DNA of 64,000 nt from Candidatus Rifleibacterium amylolyticum (GCA_009917695.1 JAACJG010000015.1:1-64000), one strand, 5' to 3'; shown: positions 17,982-27,882, numbered from the stretch's first letter. Numbers and translations are program-made. Notes: generated from the sequence alone by a model not told the origin.

Positions 17982-18737
17982 TCAGGTGTTTTTTGTTTGC
18001 TGGTATTCCCAGAGCTTGGCGTATTTAACCAGGCTTGAGACTGCCGAAAAAATATGATAGAAAATGCCTGGAAAGCCGTCGAGAATCCCGAGGCGAAAAA
18101 ACAGACGCTTAACAATCTCGAGCTGTAGCACAAACACGCGATAAAACCTGAAACGCTTACCCTGTTTGAATTTTTTTTCGGCATCGAGTTCGGTGTAGCG
18201 ATTAAGTCTGGCCCAATAATCGAACATGGTGCGGTAACTGTAGTGCAGCATGTGATTCTTGAGCCTGCCAGGGCTGTCGCTGAGCTTAACATACTCATGT
18301 ACCGGAGTTTCTTCAAAACGACCGGCATCTTTTCTGAACAGACGCAGCTGATAGTCTGGGTAGCTGCCGCCATAGCGCACCGGCCGACCACAAAAGAACA
18401 GCAGGCGTGGAATAAGATAGCCGGCATGTTCTGCTTTGCCTGCCAGCTGCAGTATTTCGTCGCGCAGTTCAGCCGTGATTATCTCGTCGGCATCGACGCT
18501 CAAAATCCAGTCACCCTCGGCTGCTTCGACAGCCATATTTTTAGTTCTGGCAAAGCCCTGCCATTCTACCTGTCGGACCTTGATCTTCGGCGAACCGTAT
18601 TCTTCGAGCAGCGAAATGGTTCTGTCGTTGCTGAAACTGTCATAGACAACAATTTCATCAACCCATTCAATAAGATGATCTACACAGTTTTTAATGTTGT
18701 GCTCTTCGTTTTTTGTTATAAGAACTGCTGAAAGCAA
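17982..18737 (-). CDS. Family 2 glycosyltransferase, WaaE/KdtX-like
   Basis: A 251-aa GT-A glycosyltransferase. It opens LSAVLITKNEEHNIKNCVDHL, has the metal-binding DADEI after EGDWILSV, and FARTKNMAVEAAEGDW, the pattern of LPS core beta-1,4-glucosyltransferases. The C-terminal third has amphipathic helices. It is expected on the cytoplasmic face of the inner membrane, adding sugars to lipid A core or a related glycolipid. The start is TTG with GGAGGG 7 bp upstream. It diverges from the GT4 gene at 19012, which may act in the same pathway. Confidence 0.88.
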   Translation of the reverse strand: MLSAVLITKNEEHNIKNCVDHLIEWVDEIVVYDSFSNDRTISLLEEYGSPKIKVRQVEWQGFARTKNMAVEAAEGDWILSVDADEIITAELRDEILQLAGKAEHAGYLIPRLLFFCGRPVRYGGSYPDYQLRLFRKDAGRFEETPVHEYVKLSDSPGRLKNHMLHYSYRTMFDYWARLNRYTELDAEKKFKQGKRFRFYRVFVLQLEIVKRLFFRLGILDGFPGIFYHIFSAVSSLVKYAKLWEYQQTKNT

Positions 18738-18919
18738 TTTAATTCCCTCCCGCAGGTGAACTCGTCAGTGCAAACAGCTTATCTGCTGCAAAAGTTAAGA
18801 GATGTTACCAGATTCGTGCCCGAATAGCCACCCCATTACAGTTGAAATTTTATCAGTATGCCATACGCTGATGCCAACAACTGATATTGAGCCTATGATC
18901 GAGAAAACAGGCAAATCAC

Positions 18920-18948
18920 TTGAAATTGTCGTGAGGTTCTGGGATAAT
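18920..18948 (+). promoter_or_regulatory. Promoter of the GT4 glycosyltransferase gene
   Basis: TTGAAA (18920-18925), 17-bp spacer, GATAAT (18943-18948). The expected start leaves a 5' leader of about 57 nt. Confidence 0.65.
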
Positions 18949-19011
18949 GCACAAGCATCAGCAAGAGTGTCTGTATGCACGAAATAAAATATTACCGGGA
19001 GTCGTGCGCAG

Positions 19012-20139
19012 TTGAAAATTATTCAGATTCTCAACACACATCACTGGAGTGCGGCAGCGAATTACTGCATCACTATTTCGAGCGAACTGATGAGACGCGG
19101 CCATGAAATTCTTCTTCTCACCGAGCCGGGCAAGGCTCTTGAAAAGGCAAAACAGGCTGGTTTGCGATACGATGACAGTATCCGCCTGAACCATCGCAAT
19201 CCACTTCTGTTCGTCGATGCGATCAAGAGCATGAAGAGGATTTTTCGCACTTTCAAGCCCGACATCATCTCACCACACATGAATGAAGCTGCCTGGCTGC
19301 CCGGGATGATTGCCCGCAGGACATTTCCGCAGGCTGTCATCGCCAGAATCAGAACCGAATACGATCCGCCCAAAAAACATTTTATCAATCGTTACGTTCA
19401 TCACGCCTGGATCGATCACCTGGTAGTCGGTTCGCAGTTGCACAAGCGCCTATGCCAAGACATCCTCGATTACCAGCCTGACAAAATCAGCGTGGTATAT
19501 GGTGGTGTTGACAGCTCATTATATAACCCGGGATTACGCCAGAGCAGCGACTTTCGCAATGAAATCGGCGCAGCGGGCAACGATGTTCTTATCGGGCTTC
19601 TCGCGCGCCTCGACCCGGTAAAAGGTCACGAATTCGCGCTTGAGGCGCTGAGTCGCATCAGCAGCCTGCCGGCACCATTCAGACTGGTGATAATTGGTTA
19701 TGAAGCTGAGAGGAACTACGCCTGGATTAAACAACAGGCAGCTGCCATGGGTATACAAGATCGCGTCTACTGTGCCGGTTTTCGCAACGATCTGCCCAAC
19801 GTACTCGGTGCGCTGGATATCGGACTGATATCTTCTGTCGGCTCTGAGGCCAATTCCAGGGCGTCTCTTGAATTTATGGCCTGTGGTAAACCTGTTATAG
19901 CCACAAGCGTTGGCGTGATTCCTGAAATCATACAGAATAATGAACAGGGTCTGATAGTTCCACCGGCTGACAGCGAGCAGCTTGGCAAAGCTATGGAAAA
20001 GCTCATCGCAAACCCTGTTTTACGACTGAACATGGGAAAGGCCGCCAGGCAGAAGGTGCTTGACAACTTCTCGCTCGAAAAGTTCGGTTCGGTAATGGAA
20101 AGCGTCTACGCCAAACTTCTGCGTCCATCTCAAAATTAA
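19012..20139 (+). CDS. Family 4 glycosyltransferase
   Basis: A 375-aa GT-B retaining glycosyltransferase. The N-terminal domain starts MKIIQILNTHHWSAAANYCI; the C-terminal nucleotide-sugar-binding domain has GLLARLDPVKGHEFALEAL and RASLEFMACGKPVIATSVGVIPEII, whose E-x7-E-like pair binds the donor. Likely builds LPS core or other surface glycan together with the divergently encoded WaaE-like enzyme. The start is TTG at 19012 with GGGAG 10 bp upstream. The gene is followed within 6 bp by a new promoter. Confidence 0.9.
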   Translation: MKIIQILNTHHWSAAANYCITISSELMRRGHEILLLTEPGKALEKAKQAGLRYDDSIRLNHRNPLLFVDAIKSMKRIFRTFKPDIISPHMNEAAWLPGMIARRTFPQAVIARIRTEYDPPKKHFINRYVHHAWIDHLVVGSQLHKRLCQDILDYQPDKISVVYGGVDSSLYNPGLRQSSDFRNEIGAAGNDVLIGLLARLDPVKGHEFALEALSRISSLPAPFRLVIIGYEAERNYAWIKQQAAAMGIQDRVYCAGFRNDLPNVLGALDIGLISSVGSEANSRASLEFMACGKPVIATSVGVIPEIIQNNEQGLIVPPADSEQLGKAMEKLIANPVLRLNMGKAARQKVLDNFSLEKFGSVMESVYAKLLRPSQN

Positions 20140-20144
20140 CGGTA

Positions 20145-20173
20145 TTGACTTAGGTACGGGCTTACAATAGAAT
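20145..20173 (+). promoter_or_regulatory. Promoter of the GAF/GGDEF gene
   Basis: TTGACT (20145-20150), 17-bp spacer, TAGAAT (20168-20173). The expected start is near 20180, about 22 nt before the GTG start codon. A TACAAT at 20163-20168 is too close to the -35 box. Confidence 0.75.
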
Positions 20174-20201
20174 CCTGATAATTCAACGGGGTACACAGAC
20201 T

Positions 20202-21650
20202 GTGAATCTTTTCAGAAATTTTTCGATAGCAACCCGGCTTTTTGTAACTTTTCTTCTGGTTGCGCTGTTTCCGGTAGTAATATTTCTTTACGTACAGCTG
20301 GCCGACATAGTCATCAGCGATGCTACCGCCATATTCGTCGGGCTGCTGGCTCTGCTCAATGGTCTGGTAACCTCAATTCTGATAAGTGGATCGCTGCGCA
20401 CACCGATTGACAAAATCATCGCCGCACTACAGGCATTTCAGACGAGAAAATCAGCAGCAAGCATTTCAGATAATGCTTCCGATGAGCTGGCAGAAATTGC
20501 TTCAGAACTGAATCGGGTATTCACAACCTGGAACCAGGAAATTGTCAGCCTTGGAAAAAAGCAGTTTCAGCAGGAAAAACAGGTTGAGCAAACTGAAATA
20601 CAGATCGGCCTGACCGAGAAACAGCTGGATCAGACGCGATCACTGCTGAAAGTTGCGCAAACTCTCAACACTACTTTTGATTTTCAGAGTAATCTCAAGG
20701 CAATACTCGATGAGGCTATTCTCAGCATGAACGTGCAATGGGCTTCGATTCTGCTGATAAATCGAGAGAAGCATGAAATGACGGTTGCCTGCATGCGGGG
20801 CATCGAAAAGAGCCTGCTCGATGATCTTACCGATGAAGAATACCCGGCAATAAGACTTAAGCCACACGAAGGTCTGGCCGGGCAGGTTATCAAAGACGGC
20901 TTACCCCTGATTGCCAATAAAGGTTTCAAGGACCCAAGATTCAAAATGTTCAGCGAGTTCCGCAGCAAGGACGAAAAGGTCGCCAGCCTTTTATGCGCTC
21001 CTATTGTAGGCAATGACAGCAACGTCCTCGGTGTCATGAACTTTATCAACCGCATATCACCACCGGTTTTCCGCAATGAAGACCTGCCTTACACTCACGA
21101 CCTCTGCACTCTGGCAGCTCTGGTCATAGAGAGGCACAAACTGTATCACAACCTTTTCCAGGATGAGGCTACCGGCCTGACCGCCCACAACGTCTGGAAA
21201 GGCTTTCTCATTGAAGAATCGGCCCGGGCGCTTCGGTATGCCCAGTTACTCAGTCTTATGGTGATCGAAATTGACGGTTTCAAAAAACTGGTCGATAACA
21301 GCAATGCTGATTTTGGTCTGGAAATCATCAATGCCTGCGGCGAAATAGTAGCCCGCGCCCTGCGCGACACCGACACCGCCTCGTCAATGCAGGAGCGGTT
21401 TTTTATGCTGCTTCCGAATACTGATGTTGCCGGAGCCGTTTTTCTGGCCGGTCGGGTAAAAGAAAGCCTCGAAAAAGCCAGCTTCACATTCGATGGCAAA
21501 AAGGTCTCGGCCACGGTTTCGGCAGGCATTGCCTGTTACCCGGAAACCCTTCAGGACCCCAAAAATCTTATGAAATCAGCTCTCAGTGCACTCTCTGAGG
21601 CACGCGAAAGCGGCGGCAACCGTGCCGTAATCCATAACGCAAGTAAATAA
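20202..21650 (+). CDS. Membrane sensor with GAF and degenerate GGDEF domains
   Basis: A 482-aa protein: two membrane segments with almost no periplasmic loop (about 12-35 and 40-65), a HAMP-like linker, a Gln/Glu-rich coiled coil (120-150), a GAF domain (about 155-320) and a GGDEF-fold domain (325-478). The GGDEF signature, expected near residue 400 before the strand FFMLLP, reads SSMQERFF, so the metal- and GTP-binding loop is lost. The domain should not make c-di-GMP and may instead bind GTP or another partner. It starts with GTG. The gene ends 20 bp before metG and might be co-transcribed with it. Confidence 0.85.
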   Translation: MNLFRNFSIATRLFVTFLLVALFPVVIFLYVQLADIVISDATAIFVGLLALLNGLVTSILISGSLRTPIDKIIAALQAFQTRKSAASISDNASDELAEIASELNRVFTTWNQEIVSLGKKQFQQEKQVEQTEIQIGLTEKQLDQTRSLLKVAQTLNTTFDFQSNLKAILDEAILSMNVQWASILLINREKHEMTVACMRGIEKSLLDDLTDEEYPAIRLKPHEGLAGQVIKDGLPLIANKGFKDPRFKMFSEFRSKDEKVASLLCAPIVGNDSNVLGVMNFINRISPPVFRNEDLPYTHDLCTLAALVIERHKLYHNLFQDEATGLTAHNVWKGFLIEESARALRYAQLLSLMVIEIDGFKKLVDNSNADFGLEIINACGEIVARALRDTDTASSMQERFFMLLPNTDVAGAVFLAGRVKESLEKASFTFDGKKVSATVSAGIACYPETLQDPKNLMKSALSALSEARESGGNRAVIHNASK

Positions 21651-21670
21651 CCCTTCATACGAGGTTCATC

Positions 21671-23629
21671 ATGTCTGAAAACAAATCATTCTACGTAACT
21701 ACCCCACTCTACTACGCCAACGACGAACTGCACATCGGCCATGCCTTCTCGACTCTGGCGGCCGACATACTGAGCCGTTATCATCGCGCCATGGGCCAGA
21801 ACGTTCACTTTCTCACAGGTTCTGACGAGCATGGGCAAAAGGTCGAGCAGGCTGCCAAAGCCCGCGGTCTCTCCCCACAGGAACATACCGATAAGCTGGT
21901 CGATCGCTTCAAAACTTTGTGGGAACTTCTTGACATCACCTACGACGATTTCATCAGAACAACCGAAGATCGTCACAAGAAAGTGGTGACTTACGCGCTC
22001 AACAAACTCTGGGAAAAAGGTGACATCTACGAAGCTGAATACAGCGGCTGGTATTGTACTCCCTGCGAACGCTTCTGGACTGAAAAAGAAGTTCCTGAGA
22101 AGCTTTGTCCTGATTGCAAACGCTCTGTTCAGGAAATTTCAGAAAAGAATTTTTTCTTCAAGATGTCTGCATATCAGCAGAAACTCATCGACCATATCAA
22201 CAGCCACCCAGGCTTTATCAGGCCCGAAAACCGCAAAAACGAAGTTCTCGGGTTCCTGCGCCAGCCACTGGGTGATCTCTGCATAAGCCGTCCCAAGGCG
22301 AGATTGTCATGGGGCATCGAGTTGCCATTTGCGCCCGACTACGTTACCTATGTCTGGTTCGATGCTCTGACCAACTACATCTCGGCTGTCGGCTATCCGT
22401 TCGACATGGAAAAATTCAACCGCCTGTGGCCGGCATCCTGCCATCTGATCGGCAAAGACATTCTTACCACGCACGCGGTCTACTGGAGCACAATGCTGAT
22501 GGCGCTTGGCCTTGCCCTGCCTGAGTGCATTTTCGCGCATGGCTGGTGGGTTACCGGCGAAGGCAAGATGTCAAAATCAGTCGGCAACATCATAAATCCG
22601 CGTGAACTGGTAGCCCGCTACGGTCTCGATCCTTTCAGATTCTATCTGTTCCGCGAGATGGTATTCGGCATGGACGCTACCTACACCGAAGAAAACTTCA
22701 TCCTGCGCTACAACGCCGACCTTGCTAACGACTACGGCAACCTTTGTCAGCGCACTCTGCCGATGCTGATCAAAAACCGCGAAGGCATTTTCCGGAAAAA
22801 AGAAGCGACGCTGGCGCCCAGTCGAGAAATAGTCGAGCTGGCCGGCCAGGTCAAAGCCGGTTATATCGAAGCCATGGAAAACTTTCTCTTTCATGATGCC
22901 TTGAAACACATCTGGAGCCTGGTGCAGAGACTCAACAAATACGTCGATGAAACAGCCCCCTGGAAACTGGCCAAGGAACAGAATTTTGATCTGCTCGATG
23001 AAGTGTTTTACACTATTGGAGAGGGTATCAGGTTCTGCAGTCACCTTGTTGAACCTTTCATGCCACATCTTGCGCCTGAATTCCTTAAGCAGATTGGCTG
23101 CGCCCAAAACCGGGTAAAGATCAATGAGCTGACCTGGGGACAACTCGCCGACGGCACAGCCTGCACTGAACCAGCTCCGCTTTTCCCGAGGCTCGAAACC
23201 GAGCGCATTCAGAATCTCAAAAAAGGCGGCAAGCCGGCAGAAGCAGCCGGCAAAAAGGCTAAGGAAAGCGCAGCTCCGGCAAAGATCGAAGCCAGCACTG
23301 ACGGCCTTATCAGTTTTGATGACTTTCTCAAAACTGAGCTATGCATTGCCCGTATTGAAACAGCAGAAAAGGTAGAAAATGCCGACAAGCTGCTTAAGTT
23401 GACCGTCAACATTGGCAGTGAGACAAGAACTCTGGTTGCAGGAATAGCAGCCTTTTACAAGCCGGAAGAGATTATCGGCAGGCAGGTCGTTATGGTTAAA
23501 AATCTTAAACCCGCTAAAATCAGAGGTATCCTCTCACATGGCATGATTCTGGCAGCAGGCACCGAAGACGGAGGTCTGGCGCTGGTATCACCAGACAAAC
23601 CGGCTCAGACAGGTATCAGAGTCAAATAA
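21671..23629 (+). CDS. metG: Methionyl-tRNA synthetase
   Basis: A 652-aa class I synthetase. HIGH at residues 21-24, zinc knuckle CTPCERF...CPDCKR around 125-150, KMSKS at 299-303, an anticodon-binding helical domain, and a C-terminal tRNA-binding domain (EMAP/Trbp111 fold, from about 545: IARIETAEKVENADKLLKL). An Ala/Lys-rich linker joins the last two. Catalyses Met-tRNA formation. The stop overlaps the tatD start (TAATG), and tatD, aroB and nrdJ follow in a tight run. Confidence 0.98.
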   Translation: MSENKSFYVTTPLYYANDELHIGHAFSTLAADILSRYHRAMGQNVHFLTGSDEHGQKVEQAAKARGLSPQEHTDKLVDRFKTLWELLDITYDDFIRTTEDRHKKVVTYALNKLWEKGDIYEAEYSGWYCTPCERFWTEKEVPEKLCPDCKRSVQEISEKNFFFKMSAYQQKLIDHINSHPGFIRPENRKNEVLGFLRQPLGDLCISRPKARLSWGIELPFAPDYVTYVWFDALTNYISAVGYPFDMEKFNRLWPASCHLIGKDILTTHAVYWSTMLMALGLALPECIFAHGWWVTGEGKMSKSVGNIINPRELVARYGLDPFRFYLFREMVFGMDATYTEENFILRYNADLANDYGNLCQRTLPMLIKNREGIFRKKEATLAPSREIVELAGQVKAGYIEAMENFLFHDALKHIWSLVQRLNKYVDETAPWKLAKEQNFDLLDEVFYTIGEGIRFCSHLVEPFMPHLAPEFLKQIGCAQNRVKINELTWGQLADGTACTEPAPLFPRLETERIQNLKKGGKPAEAAGKKAKESAAPAKIEASTDGLISFDDFLKTELCIARIETAEKVENADKLLKLTVNIGSETRTLVAGIAAFYKPEEIIGRQVVMVKNLKPAKIRGILSHGMILAAGTEDGGLALVSPDKPAQTGIRVK

Positions 23630-24411
23630 TGAGCAATCTTTTTCTGGTGGACGTTCACGCCCATCTGCAGGACGAAAAACTGTTTGAAGAATGCGACGAT
23701 ATCGTCAAAAGAGCTGATGAAGCTGGTGTCAAGCGAATCATCAACGCCGGCACCTGTGTAGTAACATCGAAACAGGCAATAGATATTGCCCGAAAGCACC
23801 CGACCTGCTCTGCACTGGTTGGAGTACACCCACATGACGCTGCCGGGGCGACACCGACCATTATCGACGAATTGCGCAAGCTCGCGGAACAGCCTGAAGT
23901 CGTCGGTATAGGCGAAATCGGTCTTGATTTCCATTACAATTTTTCGCCGCCTGAAGTTCAGGTTGCGCTGTTCAAGGATCTCTGGCAGCTTGCAGCTGAG
24001 TTGAACATGCCGGCAGTAATACATGTAAGAGAAGCATTTGATGAGTTTTTTGCAGCAATAAAAGGCTTACCAGCGCCCGAAAAGGTAATGCTGCACTGCT
24101 TTTCCGGCGATCTCGAGGTTGCCCGCCGCGCTGTCGATATGGGTTTTCACTTTTCGATCGGCGGCGCTTTGACTTTTCCTAAATCAGAAATGACCAGAGC
24201 TGTTTTTAAATTCCTGCCTGAGGAATCTATACATCTCGAAACCGACTGTCCGTATCTTGCTCCACAGCCAAAGCGCGGTAAACGCAATGAACCGGCCTGG
24301 CTGCCACTAACCCTTGAATATCTCGCGAAAGCACGCGGCACCAGCAATGATGAGCTGGCGCTCGTTCTGCACCGCAACGCCATTACATTTTTCGGCCCAA
24401 GGCTGGCATAA
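23629..24411 (+). CDS. TatD-family metal-dependent hydrolase
   Basis: A 260-aa TIM-barrel amidohydrolase of the TatD/YcfH DNase family. Metal ligands are visible in VDVHAHLQD (HxH), GEIGLDFHY (Glu), VIHVREA (His), MLHCFSG (His) and ETDCPYLAP (Asp). TatD proteins are 3'-5' exonucleases on damaged DNA and remove D-aminoacyl groups in some cases; YcfH-type members often sit beside metG, as here. It overlaps the metG stop by one base and ends 2 bp before aroB. Confidence 0.93.
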   Translation: MSNLFLVDVHAHLQDEKLFEECDDIVKRADEAGVKRIINAGTCVVTSKQAIDIARKHPTCSALVGVHPHDAAGATPTIIDELRKLAEQPEVVGIGEIGLDFHYNFSPPEVQVALFKDLWQLAAELNMPAVIHVREAFDEFFAAIKGLPAPEKVMLHCFSGDLEVARRAVDMGFHFSIGGALTFPKSEMTRAVFKFLPEESIHLETDCPYLAPQPKRGKRNEPAWLPLTLEYLAKARGTSNDELALVLHRNAITFFGPRLA

Positions 24412-24413
24412 AC

Positions 24414-25505
24414 ATGGAATCGCAAAAGCTTACCTATACCAGAACCTCAACCAACGAAATCCTTCTTGGCAACGACATCTTCAAAGAAGTTGCCAGCCGT
24501 ATACATCGCATGCGCGCTGCCAAGCACTGCGCCATTCTCACCAACGAAACGGTGGCAAAGTGGTATCTGCAACCGCTTCTGGCAGAACTTCGCAGTAAAG
24601 GCATCAAGACCTGTGAAATAGTGTTGCCAGATGGAGAAAAGTATAAAACCCTCGAATCTATTGCCACTATTCTGGCAAAGCTGTGCGCAGACAACCTTGA
24701 CCGGAACTGCCCTCTAATCGCCCTTGGCGGTGGTGTTATCTGCGACCTCGGTGGTTTTGCCGCGGCGATATTCAAGCGGGGCATACCTCTGGTCATGATG
24801 CCAACTTCGCTGTTGGCAATGGTTGACGCAAGCATTGGCGGCAAAAATGGCATAAACCTCAGCGAAGGCAAAAATCTGGCCGGAACTTTTTATCAGCCAA
24901 CTCTTACCGCCATTGATGTCTCGGTATTAAGAACCTTGCCGCTGAGTCAACTGGCCTACGGCGTCGTCGAAGCGGTTAAGCACGGAGCAATCGCTGATTC
25001 TGCCTATTTCAGATTTATTCACAAAAATATCGATGCAATCAAAGCTAAGCAGATTACTCTTTTACAACGTCTGATAAGAAGATCCATTCATATTAAAAAG
25101 TCTTATGTCGCTGAAGACGAGCTCGATCAAGGCATTCGTGCCCACCTCAACTTTGGCCACACCTTTGGTCACGCCCTCGAAGCTGCCGGCAACTATATCA
25201 GGCTTCATCATGGTGAGGCAGTCGGCATCGGCATGCTCATGGCGTTAAAGGCTGCCAAATCCATTGGCAAACTCGAAGAAGACTACAGTGAGAACCTGGC
25301 CAGCATCCTGGCAGAATTCTCTTTGCCTACAAAAATTCCGGTAGAATTTGACAAAAAAGAACTGCTTAGAATGCTGGCACAGGATAAAAAGAAAGCTGAA
25401 GACGGATACCGCTTTATCCTGCCCGAAGCACTCGGAAAGATCTTCGTACATAAAGTCAGCTCAGATAAAATTGAAGATTTTTTTCTTAATGCCTGCAACA
25501 TTTAG
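24414..25505 (+). CDS. aroB: 3-dehydroquinate synthase
   Basis: A 363-aa NAD- and zinc-dependent enzyme that cyclises DAHP to 3-dehydroquinate in the shikimate pathway. Motifs: PDGEKYKTLES, ALGGGVICDLGGFAAAIFKRGI, PTSLLAMVDASIGGKNGINL, the zinc-binding EAVKHG, and NFGHTFGHALE. Length is normal for the family. It sits between tatD (2 bp gap) and nrdJ (18 bp gap), so the run metG-tatD-aroB-nrdJ is probably one transcript. Confidence 0.97.
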   Translation: MESQKLTYTRTSTNEILLGNDIFKEVASRIHRMRAAKHCAILTNETVAKWYLQPLLAELRSKGIKTCEIVLPDGEKYKTLESIATILAKLCADNLDRNCPLIALGGGVICDLGGFAAAIFKRGIPLVMMPTSLLAMVDASIGGKNGINLSEGKNLAGTFYQPTLTAIDVSVLRTLPLSQLAYGVVEAVKHGAIADSAYFRFIHKNIDAIKAKQITLLQRLIRRSIHIKKSYVAEDELDQGIRAHLNFGHTFGHALEAAGNYIRLHHGEAVGIGMLMALKAAKSIGKLEEDYSENLASILAEFSLPTKIPVEFDKKELLRMLAQDKKKAEDGYRFILPEALGKIFVHKVSSDKIEDFFLNACNI

Positions 25506-25523
25506 ATCAGATAAGGACGCAAA

Positions 25524-27815
25524 ATGAACCCAACGACAACGATATCTCACCGCTTCTCACCCAATGCCCAGAAGGTGCTGGCCAAGCGCTACCTGACGCG
25601 CGGACCCGATGGCAAACCAACTGAAACGATAGAAGAATTGTTTCGTCGCGTTGCCAGGGCGATAGCCATAGCTGAGAACAATTATCCCAACAGCCGTTAT
25701 CAGGCTGGAGAGCTTGAAGACCTGTTTTTCAAAATCATGACCGACCTCGACTTTTTGCCGAACAGCCCAACACTGATGAATGCCGGCAAAGAACTTGGCC
25801 AGCTTTCAGCCTGCTTTGTGCTGCCAGTTGAAGATTCGATGGAAGGTATTTTTGACGCAGTTAAGAACGCGGCACTGATTCACAAATCGGGCGGAGGAAC
25901 CGGATTCAGCTTTTCCCGTCTGCGCCCGGCAAACGACATAGTCAGCTCGACGAGCGGGGTCAGCTCCGGGCCGATCTCTTTCATGAAAGTCTTTAATACA
26001 GCCACAGAAACAATCAAACAGGGTGGTACCAGACGAGGCGCCAACATGGGCATACTCAGAGTCGATCACCCCGACATTCTTGATTTCATCACCTGCAAAG
26101 AAAAGAACGACGAGCTGACCAACTTCAATATCAGCATTGCCATCACCGACAAATTTATGGAAGCACTCGAGCGCGACAATGAGTATGATCTGTATAACCC
26201 GCGTTCCGGTGAGGCTGTCCGCTCACTCAAAGCCAGCAAAGTTTTCAACATGATTGTAGAGCGTGCATGGCGCAATGGTGAACCAGGCATTGTATTTATT
26301 GACCGTATAAACCGTTATCAGCCCACGCCACAGGTTGGTCTGATCGAGTCGACCAATCCTTGCGGAGAACAACCTCTTCTGCCTTATGAATCGTGCAATC
26401 TGGGTTCGATCAATCTGGCCCGTTTTGTCAAAGAAGTTGATGGCAAAGCAGAGGTAGATTTTGACCGACTGCGCGAAATCATCTCTCTATCAGTGCGCTT
26501 TCTCGACAATGTAATCGACCAGAACCGCTATCCGATTCCCGAAATCGACAAAATGACCAGAGCGAATCGCAAAATTGGTCTGGGCGTAATGGGATGGTCA
26601 GACATGCTCATCAAGCTTGGCCTGGCCTATGACAGCGAGAAGGCCCTCGAAACAGCAGACATTGTCATGGGCTTCATCAAACGTGAAGCCTGGTCTGCCT
26701 CACAGGAGCTGGCAAAAGAACGCGGACCTTTCCCGAATTTTGACAAGTCGATATTTTCCGAAAAGAAAATGCAACCGCTGCGCAATGCAACAGTAACTAC
26801 TATTGCGCCGACCGGCACCATCAGTCTTATATCAGGCTGTTCGAGCGGAATTGAACCACTTTTCGCAATAGCTTACGAGAAGCATGTCATGGATAACGAA
26901 AAGCTGGTTGAGGTTCATCATGACTTTGTAAAGGTTGCACGTGAACGCAACTTTTATTCAGAGCCGCTCATGGAAAAAATTGCAAAACAGGGAAGTCTCA
27001 AAGGCATCAGCGAGATTCCCGATGACGTTGCCAGAGTTTTCGTGACCAGTCACATGATTTCGCCTGAATGGCATATTCGAATGCAGGCTGCATTTCAGAA
27101 ATATACCGACAACGCAGTCAGTAAAACCGTTAATTTCCCTTTCGAAGCTACAATCAGAGATGTCGAAACCGTATTCAGACTGGCACATACGCTTGGCTGC
27201 AAAGGTGTAACCGTATACAGAGACGGCTCTCGCGACGAACAGGTTCTCAATGTTGGCAGCGGCAAAAAGGGGACACGGCAGTCTGAGAGTACCAGGGTAA
27301 CTCCTCGCGCACGGCCTGAGCGCACGGTTGGCGTAACCGAGCGCGTAAAAATTGGTTGCGGCAACCTTTATGTTACAGTAAACTCTGATGAAAAGGGCAT
27401 CTGTGAAGTCTTCACCAGTCTGGGTCGTGCCGGGGGCTGCCCTTCACAATCAGAGGCTACAGCCAGACTCGTATCCATGGCATTGCGTGCCGGCGTTGAT
27501 GTACAGGAAATCATCGACCAGCTCAAAGGCATAAGATGTATGTCTACGATAAAGCGTGGCGCCATGTCAGGTGGCATCAAGGTGCTCTCATGCCCCGATG
27601 CAATCGGCAAGGTTATTGAACAATATCATTTGAGCGCACGCGACTCGTTCACCAAAAGCACAGTGCCGGTTAAAGAAAACAAACCAGCTGAAAAAAAGGA
27701 CCTTCTGCTCGACAATGCTGAACCTGGTTCTTCATGTCCGGAATGCAACGAACCACTTGAACACGAAGGTGGTTGCGTGATCTGCAAATCCTGTGGCTAT
27801 TCAAAATGCGGTTGA
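25524..27815 (+). CDS. nrdJ: Adenosylcobalamin-dependent ribonucleotide reductase (class II)
   Basis: A 763-aa class II ribonucleoside-diphosphate reductase, which makes deoxyribonucleotides with adenosylcobalamin and works with or without oxygen. Signatures: LPNSPTLMNAGKELGQLSACFVLPVEDSM, the catalytic region NPCGEQPLLPYESCNLGSIN, and ATVTTIAPTGTISLISGCSSGIEP. The C-terminus adds a domain with conserved Cys (GGCPSQSEATARLVSMALRAG) and a zinc ribbon CPEC...CKSCGYSKCG, typical of the long NrdJ type. No NrdR box was recognised upstream. Last gene of the metG run, followed by a hairpin. Confidence 0.97.
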   Translation: MNPTTTISHRFSPNAQKVLAKRYLTRGPDGKPTETIEELFRRVARAIAIAENNYPNSRYQAGELEDLFFKIMTDLDFLPNSPTLMNAGKELGQLSACFVLPVEDSMEGIFDAVKNAALIHKSGGGTGFSFSRLRPANDIVSSTSGVSSGPISFMKVFNTATETIKQGGTRRGANMGILRVDHPDILDFITCKEKNDELTNFNISIAITDKFMEALERDNEYDLYNPRSGEAVRSLKASKVFNMIVERAWRNGEPGIVFIDRINRYQPTPQVGLIESTNPCGEQPLLPYESCNLGSINLARFVKEVDGKAEVDFDRLREIISLSVRFLDNVIDQNRYPIPEIDKMTRANRKIGLGVMGWSDMLIKLGLAYDSEKALETADIVMGFIKREAWSASQELAKERGPFPNFDKSIFSEKKMQPLRNATVTTIAPTGTISLISGCSSGIEPLFAIAYEKHVMDNEKLVEVHHDFVKVARERNFYSEPLMEKIAKQGSLKGISEIPDDVARVFVTSHMISPEWHIRMQAAFQKYTDNAVSKTVNFPFEATIRDVETVFRLAHTLGCKGVTVYRDGSRDEQVLNVGSGKKGTRQSESTRVTPRARPERTVGVTERVKIGCGNLYVTVNSDEKGICEVFTSLGRAGGCPSQSEATARLVSMALRAGVDVQEIIDQLKGIRCMSTIKRGAMSGGIKVLSCPDAIGKVIEQYHLSARDSFTKSTVPVKENKPAEKKDLLLDNAEPGSSCPECNEPLEHEGGCVICKSCGYSKCG

Positions 27816-27839
27816 TACGCTTGTAATTAGCAAGTCTGC

Positions 27840-27882
27840 AACTGCCGCCAACATATTTTATATTTGTTGGCGGCAGTTCTGT
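27840..27882 (+). terminator. Terminator-like hairpin after nrdJ
   Basis: A perfect 14-bp stem AACTGCCGCCAACA/TGTTGGCGGCAGTT with an 11-nt loop lies 24 bp past the nrdJ stop. The tail is CTGTTT, so the T-run is weak. Confidence 0.75.

Noticed and set aside
17951-18731. Large overlapping frames on both strands across the WaaE-like gene
   Set aside because: Only the 17982-18737 frame shows family motifs and a Shine-Dalgarno; the others are shadows of its codons.
20163-20168. TACAAT as the -10 box of the GAF/GGDEF promoter
   Set aside because: It is only 12 bp from TTGACT; TAGAAT at 20168-20173 has the correct 17-bp spacing.
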